NCBI GenBank assembly: GCA_021205585.1
Contig: JAJPXI010000052.1
Span: 1 to 8,300 of the forward strand
Length of the DNA: 8,300 bases
Source: Oscillospiraceae bacterium
GTDB lineage: Bacteria > Bacillota > Clostridia > Oscillospirales > Oscillospiraceae
Reading direction: 5' to 3'
Positions 1 to 6,077 of the stretch are shown here, piece after piece; within the stretch, counting starts at the first letter, position 1; the number at the start of each line of letters is the position of its first letter. Below the pieces are notes generated by a model. The model saw only the letters and a program-made list of their open reading frames with translations, searched no databases and was not told the origin of the DNA. Made by a program: the position numbers and the translations under genes.

Positions 1-2
1 TT

Positions 3-21
3 TGGCGGAAAAGTTCCGCCA
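3..21. repeat. perfect 8-bp inverted repeat at window edge
   Basis: Seen directly: an 8-bp perfect stem (TGGCGGAA / TTCCGCCA) with a 3-base loop, about 33 bases after the stop of the SGNH gene. A second small GC stem (GCGCC..GGCG) lies beside it at about 22-36. No T-tract follows on the minus strand inside the window (the next bases are AAA), so I cannot call it an intrinsic terminator. It could be a terminator core cut by the window edge, or part of a short interspersed palindromic repeat. Confidence 0.5.
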
Positions 22-54
22 GACGCCGCAGGCGCATTTAATCAGTGCTTCCTT

Positions 55-1083
55 TTATGATTCATCCAAGGCCGCCAGCGCCGCCTCGTACTCTGCGGCC
101 TCGGCGGCCCAGTCCGCATCGTCCGCGTCTGCGGCCAGGTTCGCTGCCCGCTCCAGCATCCACTCGGAAAAATAGTCGGTGAACAGGGCGGCGCCCTGGC
201 CATCCAGGTGGGCGTGGTCGTAAAACAGCGCCCCGGTCAGGCCGATTTCCTCGTAGTCCTCGTTAAAATCGTGGAACAGCACGCCGTATTCTGCCGCCAA
301 ATCCTCCACGGAATTGAGCGTGGCCTTGTCCTCAACGGTGATGTTGGAAGGGGCCTTGACCAGCCACAGCTCGATTCCCTCCTCCTGGCACAGCTCGATG
401 ATTTTCCGCAGCCAGTATTCGTTCTTTTCCAGCAGCGCGGCGCGTTCCGTCACCTCTGAAATGTCCGGCTGGGGCTGCTCCTCCTCCTGGAGATCCAGCA
501 GGACATAGCCCTTATAAGTGCTCTGCACCTGGGAGCGGACAAAGGTGAAATCCGCGCCGGTCAGGCTGTCCCAGCGGCCATGGTATTTGAAAAAGTTGCA
601 CAGCAGTTCCACCCGACCCGACAGCGTGTCGGCGGACACCCAGGCCAGCTTGACCTTGTTCCAGGAAAAGGGGATGTCGTCCATGTAGGAGTAGGTCACG
701 CCCTCATCGTAGTATTCCTCCATGCGGATGGCTTCAACGCATTCCACCACCACCAGGGCGGGGGACTGGCGCTTCAGCGCCTCCTTCAGGTAGGTATAGG
801 TGGCCCAAATAGGCTGTTGGCTGGTGGAAAAGGTGTAGCTTTTCACCCCCGTGTCCTCCCACAGCCGCAGGGGGCTGAAAGAGGCGTAGGCGTGGCTGGG
901 TCCTAAAAACAGCACCTCAAATTCGTCCTCCGGCTCATTGTAAAAGCCGCTGATTTTATTGGTCATGTCGAAAGGAGCGGTCAGGGTTTTCCGGGCCAGC
1001 AGTTCTTTCAGAGGGAAAAACAACAGGGCAAAGACCACCAGGAAGCAGGCGGCGCTGATAAAAAATCGGGTTTTATGTTTCAT
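55..1083 (-). CDS. SGNH/DltD-like acyl-transfer partner protein
   Basis: A 342-residue membrane-anchored protein, probably the extracytoplasmic partner that receives the acyl group from the MBOAT protein encoded just upstream and helps place it on an exported glycan or wall polymer (role inferred from the family and pairing). Visible features: an N-terminal membrane anchor at about residues 7-26; a serine motif GPSHAY with Ser63 as the likely nucleophile; and a late DHAH motif with Asp289 and His292, giving a Ser-Asp-His triad as in SGNH hydrolases. The last 30 residues are very rich in Ala, Asp and Glu, which is unusual for the family. Its ATG lies 9 bases after the MBOAT stop, and its ribosome site (GAGGTG) overlaps that stop, so the two are probably translated in series. 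The family call is firm; the substrate is unknown. Confidence 0.8.
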   Translation of the reverse strand: MKHKTRFFISAACFLVVFALLFFPLKELLARKTLTAPFDMTNKISGFYNEPEDEFEVLFLGPSHAYASFSPLRLWEDTGVKSYTFSTSQQPIWATYTYLKEALKRQSPALVVVECVEAIRMEEYYDEGVTYSYMDDIPFSWNKVKLAWVSADTLSGRVELLCNFFKYHGRWDSLTGADFTFVRSQVQSTYKGYVLLDLQEEEQPQPDISEVTERAALLEKNEYWLRKIIELCQEEGIELWLVKAPSNITVEDKATLNSVEDLAAEYGVLFHDFNEDYEEIGLTGALFYDHAHLDGQGAALFTDYFSEWMLERAANLAADADDADWAAEAAEYEAALAALDES

Positions 1084-1092
1084 ACCGCCACC

Positions 1093-2583
1093 TCAAAACT
1101 GGAAGTAAATAAACTGAATTTCGGAGTAGCCGGGGCCGTAAACGCCAAAAATCAGCACCACAAACAGCCCCGCCAGATATACGGCCCACCGCACCGGCAG
1201 GGGCATGGACATCAGCACGGGCATGGGAGAACCTCGGTGTTCCCGATATAAATCCCCCAAAGTCAATACAACGATAGCTGCCAGCGCCACGGCAAAATCC
1301 GCGCTGCTCAGCCCCAGGCTGAACAGCGCGTCCCAGCCGGACAGAAGGAATGGGCGAGAAAATACATGGCGAAGCATGGACACTGCGGTGGTAAAGGAAT
1401 CCGCGCGAAAGAACAGGCGGGAGAACGTTTCCAGCCAGAAAGTCCAGGCCACGCACATCAGCACCCAGAAAGGCTTTTCCTTACAGATGCGAAAGACGCG
1501 GCACAGTTTCTCACGGACAGGGGCCAGGAAATTCCCTAAAATCTGATACAGCCCATTTAAAGCGCCCCAGGCCACAAAACTCCAACTGGCTCCATGCCAC
1601 AGGCCGCTGGCCAGGAAGACAATCGACACATTCATGTATTTGCGGGCGACTCCCTTTCGGTTGCCCCCCAGGGGGATGTACAGGTAATCCCGGAACCAGG
1701 TGGTCAGGGAGATGTGCCACCGCCGCCGGAACTCCGCCGTGGATCGGGCCAGGTATGGTTGGCGGAAGTTCTCCATCAGCCGAATCCCCAGCACCCGCGC
1801 CGCGCCCGTTGCAATATGGGAATACCCGGAAAAATCGCCGTACATTTGTATCGAAAATGCTGCCGTGGCCAGCACTATGGCGCTGCCGGGGAGGGAGGCG
1901 TAATTGTCATAGACCTCGGTGACCAGGTAGGAGAGCCGGTCTGCGACGACGATTTTTTCAAACATCCCCCACAGCATCAGCAGCAGGCCCTCCCGCGCCA
2001 GCCTGGGGTCGAAAGAGTGTTCCCGGCGCAGCTGGCTCAGCAGATTTTTGGAGCGCTCGATGGGCCCCGCCACCAGTTGGGGGAAGAAGGAGACGAACAG
2101 GGCGTATCGGAAAAAATTCCGTTCCGGCGCGGTTTCGCCCCGGTATACGTCCATGGTGTAGGACAGGGCCTGGAAGGTGTAAAAGGAGATGCCCACGGGG
2201 AGGACGATGTCGAAAGAGGGCTGCCGGAGGGCCACACCCACCAGGGCCAGCAGAACGGACAGGTTGTCCAGAAAGAAATCAAAATACTTGAAAAAGAACA
2301 GAATACCCAGGTTTAGAAGAAAACTCAGGGCCACCCACAGCTTTTTTCGCCTGTTCCGGCGGCGCTCCTCCGGGATTTTCCCGGCCCGCTGGAGCAGCAG
2401 GCCGCTGAGATAGGTAATCAGGGTGGACGCGGCGATCAGGAGCGCGTATTTTGCGTTCCAGCACATATAAAAAAAGTAACTCGCCACCAGCAGCCAGACC
2501 CACCGCGCCCGTTTGGGCAGGAGGAAGTAGGCCAGGGTGACCAGGGGGAAGAAAATCAAAAAATCAATGGAGTTGAACAGCAT
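1093..2583 (-). CDS. MBOAT family O-acyltransferase (DltB/AlgI-like)
   Basis: A 496-residue polytopic membrane protein that would move an acyl group, usually acetyl, across the membrane for O-acylation of a surface polysaccharide, peptidoglycan or teichoic acid. Family signatures are clear: FRRRWHISLTTWFRDY around His290, then the stretch IPLGGNRKG, then ASGLWHGASW with the expected catalytic His330, and the FIYFQF C-terminus typical of AlgI/DltB-type proteins. Hydrophobic segments run through the whole length, starting at residues 7-22, and the length is normal for the group. The ATG has a GGAG site 8 bases upstream. It leads a two-gene operon with the SGNH-like partner and is preceded by a long structured leader. 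No dltA or dltC is next to it, so polysaccharide or peptidoglycan O-acetylation is more likely than teichoic-acid D-alanylation (inference). Confidence 0.93.
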   Translation of the reverse strand: MLFNSIDFLIFFPLVTLAYFLLPKRARWVWLLVASYFFYMCWNAKYALLIAASTLITYLSGLLLQRAGKIPEERRRNRRKKLWVALSFLLNLGILFFFKYFDFFLDNLSVLLALVGVALRQPSFDIVLPVGISFYTFQALSYTMDVYRGETAPERNFFRYALFVSFFPQLVAGPIERSKNLLSQLRREHSFDPRLAREGLLLMLWGMFEKIVVADRLSYLVTEVYDNYASLPGSAIVLATAAFSIQMYGDFSGYSHIATGAARVLGIRLMENFRQPYLARSTAEFRRRWHISLTTWFRDYLYIPLGGNRKGVARKYMNVSIVFLASGLWHGASWSFVAWGALNGLYQILGNFLAPVREKLCRVFRICKEKPFWVLMCVAWTFWLETFSRLFFRADSFTTAVSMLRHVFSRPFLLSGWDALFSLGLSSADFAVALAAIVVLTLGDLYREHRGSPMPVLMSMPLPVRWAVYLAGLFVVLIFGVYGPGYSEIQFIYFQF

Positions 2584-2763
2584 AGCGATTTCTCCGACAA
2601 AAATGTTTTTTTGATGATTCTCATGGAAAAGCGCAAATGCGCTTTTATAGCGCCCAGCGCGATGAGAATCGTATGAGACGGGATTTTGAAGGCACTGCCT
2701 TCAAAATCAGGCTGGATGCCATACATATTCTTCATAAAAAGAAGTATCTTTTTATGAAGAATT
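2584..2763 (-). promoter_or_regulatory. structured 5' leader of the acyltransferase operon
   Basis: About 180 bases between the predicted transcription start and the MBOAT start codon are almost entirely palindromic. In transcription order: a perfect 15-bp stem with a 6-base loop (2762-2748 with 2741-2727), starting at or next to +1; a perfect 12-bp stem with a 3-base loop (2708-2697 with 2693-2682); and a 9-bp stem (2670-2662 with 2624-2616) enclosing two further hairpins, GCGC/GCGC (2660-2650) and an 8-bp AAAAGCGC/GCGCTTTT stem (2646-2627). The last unit would fold as a three-way junction. I do not recognise it as a known riboswitch. It may be a regulatory leader, an mRNA-stabilising element or an interspersed repeat. 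Confidence 0.6.
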
Positions 2764-2769
2764 AGTATT

Positions 2770-2798
2770 AGTATATCAGGTTTCCGGGGATAAAACAA
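2770..2798 (-). promoter_or_regulatory. promoter of the MBOAT/SGNH operon
   Basis: On the minus strand there is TTGTTT (2798-2793), a 17-base spacer and TATACT (2775-2770), with TG one base before the -10 box (an extended -10). This is a good housekeeping-sigma promoter. It predicts a start near 2763, just before the first leader hairpin. It lies downstream of the terminator at 2911-2949, consistent with an independent transcription unit. Confidence 0.7.
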
Positions 2799-2819
2799 GA
2801 ACAAGAGAAGCGGGCAGAG

Positions 2820-2910
2820 TCTATAATTAGGGTCTACTGAAAAACCGGAAAAAGCTTTAGAGCTCATAAAATTCAATTCAAATTGCTCGAAAAGCACTTT
2901 CTATAATTAG
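2820..2910. repeat. 11-bp direct repeat, two copies 80 bp apart, with an internal imperfect palindrome
   Basis: TCTATAATTAG occurs at 2820-2830 and again at 2900-2910. On the minus strand each copy is preceded within 15 bases by a CCGG(G)TTTTTCA motif; the first of these is the 3' arm of the terminator. Between the copies is an imperfect inverted repeat (about 2848-2865 against 2885-2901) with an AT-rich centre. No coding sequence is evident. This could be a partial duplication of the terminator flank, or the remains of a small inserted element with a duplicated target site. Confidence 0.5.
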
Positions 2911-2949
2911 TGAAAAACCCGGCAATCACTGAGATTGCCGGGTTTTTCA
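2911..2949 (-). terminator. intrinsic terminator after the CoA-transferase operon
   Basis: A perfect 17-bp inverted repeat with a 5-base loop. The stem has a GC-rich core (CCCGGCAATC) flanked by A5 on one side and T5 on the other, so the RNA of either strand ends in GGGTTTTT. It lies 64 bases past the stop of the SemiSWEET-like gene, as expected for the end of that operon. No plus-strand gene needs it in this window. Confidence 0.9.
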
Positions 2950-3013
2950 AACGGAACTCATATATGGTGAAATCCATGTCTGAAATGGATGTCCCCCCTT
3001 GTGGCGGGCGGGT

Positions 3014-3304
3014 TTACTCGCCCTTGGCGGCGGCCTCCGCCGCCCTGTCCAGCTTGGCGTTGCGGAAGTACAGGCACAAATCCACCGTGACCATGCAGAT
3101 ATTCAGGATGTAGAACGCAAAGACATAGGTGATGTTGTGGGTGATAATCTTGCCCACGATGCCGCAGACATAGCCAAACAGGATAAAGCACTCGAACATC
3201 AGGCTTTTGCCCTTGGTGGTGCGGGATTTCAGCGATTTGTAGACCGACGTGGGCCAGGAGATGCCGAAGCAGATGACCATGGCCGCCTCAAAAATTTCTC
3301 CCAT
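3014..3304 (-). CDS. SemiSWEET/PQ-loop-like small membrane protein
   Basis: A 96-residue protein with three predicted membrane helices (about residues 3-20, 36-54 and 58-80), a short basic loop after helix 1 and a charged C-terminal tail. The end of helix 1 reads SWPTSVYKSLKSRTTKGKS, which follows the PQ-loop/SemiSWEET pattern: a proline near the helix end, then K-x-x-K-(S/T)-(K/R)-(S/T)-x-x-G-(K/x)-S. Thr19 replaces the usual Gln after Pro18. Asn68 in helix 3 may be the conserved pore asparagine. SemiSWEETs work as dimers moving sugars or other small solutes; the substrate here is unknown. The ATG lies one base after the CoA-transferase stop (TGAAATG), and its AAGGAGG site lies inside that gene, so translation is probably coupled. 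The open frame is convincing; the family call is moderate. Confidence 0.72.
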   Translation of the reverse strand: MGEIFEAAMVICFGISWPTSVYKSLKSRTTKGKSLMFECFILFGYVCGIVGKIITHNITYVFAFYILNICMVTVDLCLYFRNAKLDRAAEAAAKGE

Positions 3305-3305
3305 T

Positions 3306-4820
3306 TCAGGTTCCTCCTTGTTCCGGCAGCCGCATCGTGCCGGTTTGTTTATATCGGGTGTGGAAAGAAAAGCACTCCTCCAGCAGATGGGGGATGTGGG
3401 CGTTTCCCGTGGCGGCGCAGGCGCTGCGGAAATAGTCCCGCAGCAGGGGCTTGTAGTCTGGGTGGGCGCAGTTTTCGATTATCTCCTCCGCCCGCTCCCT
3501 GGGGGCCTTGTTGCGCAGATCCGCCAGACCCTGCTCGGTGACCAGGATGTCCACGTCGTGCTCGGTGTGGTCGGTGTGGGACACCATGGGGACGATGCTG
3601 GAGATGGAGCCGCTCTTGGCGGTGGAACTGGTGATGAAGATGGTCAGGGCCGCGCTTCGGGCGAAATCCCCGGAGCCGCCGATACCGTTCATCATATCGG
3701 TGCCCAGGACATGGGTGGAGTTGACATTTCCGTAAATGTCCGCCTCAATGGCCGTGTTCATGGCCACCAGGCCCAGGCGGGCGATGACCGCGGGGTTGTT
3801 GCTGATTTCCTGGGGCCGCAGCACCACGTTGCGCCGGTAGTCGGTCAGGCGGTCAAAAAACCGCCGCATCGCACCGGGGGACAGGGTCAGGGCGGTGCCG
3901 CTGAGGGCCTTCATCTTCCCCGCATCCAGCAGGTTCAGGGCGGAGTCCTGGATGACCTCGGCGTAATACTCCAGTGGTTCCAGGTCGTACTCCATCAGCC
4001 CCTCCAGCACCGCGTTGGCCACGTTGCCCACGCCGGCCTGGATGGTCAGGCTCCCGGGCATCCGCCCGCTGGCCGACTCCCGCTTGAGCAGGGCGCAGAT
4101 ATGCCCGGCCATAGCCCGGCTGTTCTCGTCCACCGGGGACAAATCCGCCAAATCGTCCGGCCGGTTGGTCACCACGATGGCGGCGATTTTCTCCGGCGGG
4201 CAGGGCATGAACGCCTTGCCGATGTGGACCGCCGCGCTGTCGATGGGAATCAGCGCGCCGTCGGGCCGGTAAATATCGTGCAGGCCCTCCAGCTCCGCGG
4301 GCTGGGCCAGGTTCAGCTCCACGATGACCGTGTCGGCCTCGGTGATAAAGCAGGGGGTGTTCCCTACGGAGGTGGTGGGAATCAGCCCGCCGTCCTCCCG
4401 GATGACGCAGGCCTCCACCACGCACACGTCCACCTTGCCCAAAAAGCCCCGCCGCGCCCGGTCGGCCACCTGGCTCAAGTGCAAATCGGTGTAGGCAACC
4501 TCGGCCTTTCCCCTGCCGTTGACAGCGGCCCGGAGCACCGGATCCGACTGATAGGGCAGCCGCCGGGCGATGACCCCCGCGCCGGCCAGGGCCTGGTCGA
4601 TCTCCCGCCCTGTGGACGCCCCCGTCCACAGGCTGATTCGCACCTGCCGCTCCCCGGAGGAAACCTGTCTGGCCAGGGCCAGCGGCACCTCCTTGGGGCA
4701 CCCGGCGGGAGTAAAGCCGCTGACGGCCACAATCATGCCGTCCTCAATCAGACGGGCCGCCGTCTCGGCGTCGGTCAGCTTTTCCCGCAAGGCGGCGCAC
4801 CGAATCCGACCTTCTAACAT
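3306..4820 (-). CDS. acetyl-CoA hydrolase/succinate-type CoA-transferase
   Basis: A 504-residue cytoplasmic enzyme of the Cat1/ScpC/AarC family, which moves CoA between short-chain acids such as succinate, acetate and propionate. Visible motifs in order: VSGFTPAGCPKEVP (about 33-46) near the N-terminus; PTTSVGNTP (148-156); QAGVGNVANAVL (261-272); EYYAEVIQDS with Glu288 as the likely CoA-thioester-forming glutamate; NTAIEADIYGNVNSTHV (355-371); and GIGGSGDF (379-386), the glycine-rich oxyanion loop. Length is typical for the family. The frame stays open upstream to 5174, but that part is the riboswitch. I chose the ATG at 4820 because an AGGGAGGG site precedes it and family homology begins there. 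It heads a two-gene unit under cobalamin-riboswitch control. The exact acid pair cannot be read from the sequence. Confidence 0.92.
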   Translation of the reverse strand: MLEGRIRCAALREKLTDAETAARLIEDGMIVAVSGFTPAGCPKEVPLALARQVSSGERQVRISLWTGASTGREIDQALAGAGVIARRLPYQSDPVLRAAVNGRGKAEVAYTDLHLSQVADRARRGFLGKVDVCVVEACVIREDGGLIPTTSVGNTPCFITEADTVIVELNLAQPAELEGLHDIYRPDGALIPIDSAAVHIGKAFMPCPPEKIAAIVVTNRPDDLADLSPVDENSRAMAGHICALLKRESASGRMPGSLTIQAGVGNVANAVLEGLMEYDLEPLEYYAEVIQDSALNLLDAGKMKALSGTALTLSPGAMRRFFDRLTDYRRNVVLRPQEISNNPAVIARLGLVAMNTAIEADIYGNVNSTHVLGTDMMNGIGGSGDFARSAALTIFITSSTAKSGSISSIVPMVSHTDHTEHDVDILVTEQGLADLRNKAPRERAEEIIENCAHPDYKPLLRDYFRSACAATGNAHIPHLLEECFSFHTRYKQTGTMRLPEQGGT

Positions 4821-4890
4821 ATGTAAGTCCCTCCCTGAAGATATCCGGGCACGACGGCAGAGCGGCCTTTCGGGCGGCCCGCTCCGGGGG

Positions 4891-4924
4891 GACAAACGAA
4901 AATGTCCCGCTCCAGGAGCAGGAC
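4891..4924 (-). terminator. putative riboswitch terminator with competing hairpin
   Basis: In the leader RNA, GTCCTGCTC-CTG-GAGCGGGAC forms a 9-bp stem (4924-4904), followed at once by ATTTTCGTTTG. This looks like an intrinsic terminator, lying about 70 bases before the CoA-transferase start and about 90 bases after the B12 aptamer. The 3' arm can alternatively pair downstream as GGGAC/GTCCC (4908-4904 with 4893-4889), which would trap the T-rich run in a loop and break the terminator. The mechanism is inferred; the two exclusive pairings are seen. Confidence 0.55.
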
Positions 4925-5015
4925 AACCGATCGACAGCACAACCACCCACTGCCCAGGCAGCGCCTTTGCAGGAGGTTCCTCGCCGCATCCGTGTCCGCG
5001 GAGCATGAAGCACCC

Positions 5016-5180
5016 AAACAGGCAGGTCTTCTGGCTCTGCTTCCTCGTCCGCTTCCCTTCCCGGCAAAGCTGCGCTTTGTCAGTGGCATTTGAAGCGGGC
5101 TCCACATCACAGCGGCGGCACCGCACGGGACTTGCACCCGTTTCCCTATTCTCCCGCGGCGGAACCGCGGGCACCTGTTC
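5016..5180 (-). promoter_or_regulatory. cobalamin (B12) riboswitch aptamer
   Basis: On the minus strand all the main conserved blocks of the cobalamin riboswitch are present in order: the opening strand AACAGG (5179-5174); a CCCGCGG/CCGCGGG hairpin; GAATAGGGAA; GGGTGCAAGTCCC; GCCGCCGCTGTGA; GCCACTG; GGGAAGG; and the B12 box AGCCAGAAGACCTGCC ending at 5021. CCTGTT (5022-5017) then pairs with AACAGG to close P1. The family normally binds adenosyl- or methylcobalamin and shuts off the downstream gene when B12 is plentiful. Here the downstream genes are the CoA-transferase and the SemiSWEET-like protein, not a B12 transport or synthesis gene. Confidence 0.95.
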
Positions 5181-5199
5181 GGCTATTCAATTTACGGAG

Positions 5200-5229
5200 A
5201 TTATATCACCCGCCCGCCCCGGTTGTCAA
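5200..5229 (-). promoter_or_regulatory. promoter of the riboswitch/CoA-transferase transcript
   Basis: TTGACA (5229-5224), an 18-base spacer and TATAAT (5205-5200): both boxes match the housekeeping consensus exactly. The predicted start is near 5193, about 14 bases before the P1 strand of the aptamer. It begins only 18 bases past the tepA stop, so this unit has its own strong promoter. Confidence 0.88.
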
Positions 5230-5239
5230 GGGCGGGCGG
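5210..5239. repeat. GC-rich inverted repeat around the -35 box
   Basis: CCGCCCGCCC (5210-5219) and GGGCGGGCGG (5230-5239) form a perfect 10-bp inverted repeat with a 10-base centre that contains the whole -35 hexamer. The arm next to the -10 box fills most of the promoter spacer. No T-tract follows on either side, so it is not a standard terminator. It could be an operator or simply a strong cruciform. Confidence 0.6.
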
Positions 5240-5240
5240 A

Positions 5241-5274
5241 CGAAAAATCAAAAATTTTTCCCGCCCGGCGGCGG
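5241..5274 (-). terminator. possible weak terminator at the end of tepA
   Basis: The last codons of tepA can form a short stem, CCGCC/GGCGG (5274-5270 with 5265-5261, 4-base loop), followed by AAAAATTTTTGATTTTT. The stem is only 5 bp and an A-run interrupts before the T-run, so termination may be incomplete and some tepA transcripts may run on into the riboswitch unit. Confidence 0.3.
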
Positions 5275-6012
5275 CTCCCCGTCCGATTCGTCCCGCTCCC
5301 GGCGGCGGTCGATCATCCCGTGCAGGCACTCCAGCGCGTCGGACAGGCCACCAATTTGGTCGATTAAGCCCACGCGCACGGCCTCCTCCCCGTAGATGAC
5401 GCTGCCCACGTCGGCGGCCAGCTCCTCGGTCTGGAGCATCATTTTGGTGAACACCTCCCGGCTGACCCGGCTGTTCTGGGTGACGAACTGGAGGATGCGC
5501 TCCTGGATACGCTGGAAATAGTGGAAGGTCTGAGCCACGCCGATGACCAGGCCGCTCATGCGCACGGGGTGGATGGTCATGGCGGCGGAGGGAGCGATGA
5601 AGGAGCGCCGGGCGGCCACGGCCAGGGGCACCCCGATGGAGTGCCCGCCCCCCAGCACCAGGGAGACCGTGGGCTTGCGCATGCTGGCAATCAGCTCGGC
5701 AATGCCAAGGCCGGCCTCGATGTCGCCCCCCATGGTGTTGAGCAGAATCAGCAGGCCGTCGATGTCCTCGCTCTCCTCCACGGTGGCCAGCAGGGGCATG
5801 ACGTGCTCGTACTTGGTGCTCTTGGTGTTGGGCGGGAGGAGCTGGTGGCCCTCCACCTGGCCCACGATGGTCAGGGTGTGGATGGTTCCCCGGCGGGTCG
5901 TGATGGTGGCGCAGCCCATGTCCACAATCTGCTGCTGCCGCTGGTTCATGGCGCTCTGGCCCTGCTCTTCCTCCTGCTCCCCCGTGGGGCCGGTCTGTTC
6001 CGTCTGCTTCAC
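5248..6012 (-). CDS. tepA: TepA-like ClpP-family serine protease
   Basis: A 254-residue cytoplasmic protease of the ClpP/crotonase fold, close to Bacillus TepA (YmfB), which has been linked to protein translocation. Recognisable stretches: LLILLNTMGGDIEAGLGIAE (about 87-106); LVLGGGHSIGVPLA with Ser125 as nucleophile; MTIHPVRMSGLVIGVAQTF with His148 as base; ADVGSVIYG with Asp201 as a possible third member; and VGLIDQIGG near the end. There is no signal peptide. The first 22 residues are a Gln/Glu-rich tail unlike the family core, and the C-terminus ends in a Pro/Gly-rich tail. I chose the GTG at 6012 because GGGAGG lies 7 bases before it; the ATG at residue 22 is an alternative. It sits 65 bases after apeA and may share its transcript. 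Confidence 0.88.
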   Translation of the reverse strand: MKQTEQTGPTGEQEEEQGQSAMNQRQQQIVDMGCATITTRRGTIHTLTIVGQVEGHQLLPPNTKSTKYEHVMPLLATVEESEDIDGLLILLNTMGGDIEAGLGIAELIASMRKPTVSLVLGGGHSIGVPLAVAARRSFIAPSAAMTIHPVRMSGLVIGVAQTFHYFQRIQERILQFVTQNSRVSREVFTKMMLQTEELAADVGSVIYGEEAVRVGLIDQIGGLSDALECLHGMIDRRRERDESDGEPPPGGKNF

Positions 6013-6077
6013 CGCGCCGCCTCCCGTTCTTTTTTGGTGGGAGTATTGTACCCTGCCGGGCGGCGGTTTATGCGCTC

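Noticed and set aside
2556..2897. A 113-codon minus-strand open frame (GTG start) running through the leader hairpins into the MBOAT start
   Set aside because: It overlaps a strong promoter, reads straight through three palindromes, has no clear ribosome site, and the overlapping MBOAT gene has a good one. It may be annotated in other genomes if the element is repeated, but I see no protein evidence.
2820..2910. Plus-strand promoters at the two TATAAT sites
   Set aside because: No good -35 box at the right distance and no plus-strand gene downstream.
2727..2949. Invertible (phase-variable) promoter ahead of the surface-glycan acylation genes
   Set aside because: The promoter is not bracketed by matching inverted repeats; the repeats here are either direct or adjacent hairpins, and no recombinase is nearby.
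3249..4817. A 522-codon plus-strand open frame opposite the CoA-transferase
   Set aside because: It is the antisense of a gene with clear family motifs; the composition (Gly, His, Gln, Pro-rich) is typical of a GC-rich shadow frame and it has no domain signature.
4821..5174. N-terminal extension of the CoA-transferase frame to 5174
   Set aside because: This stretch is the cobalamin riboswitch and expression platform, and the ATG at 4820 has its own strong ribosome site.
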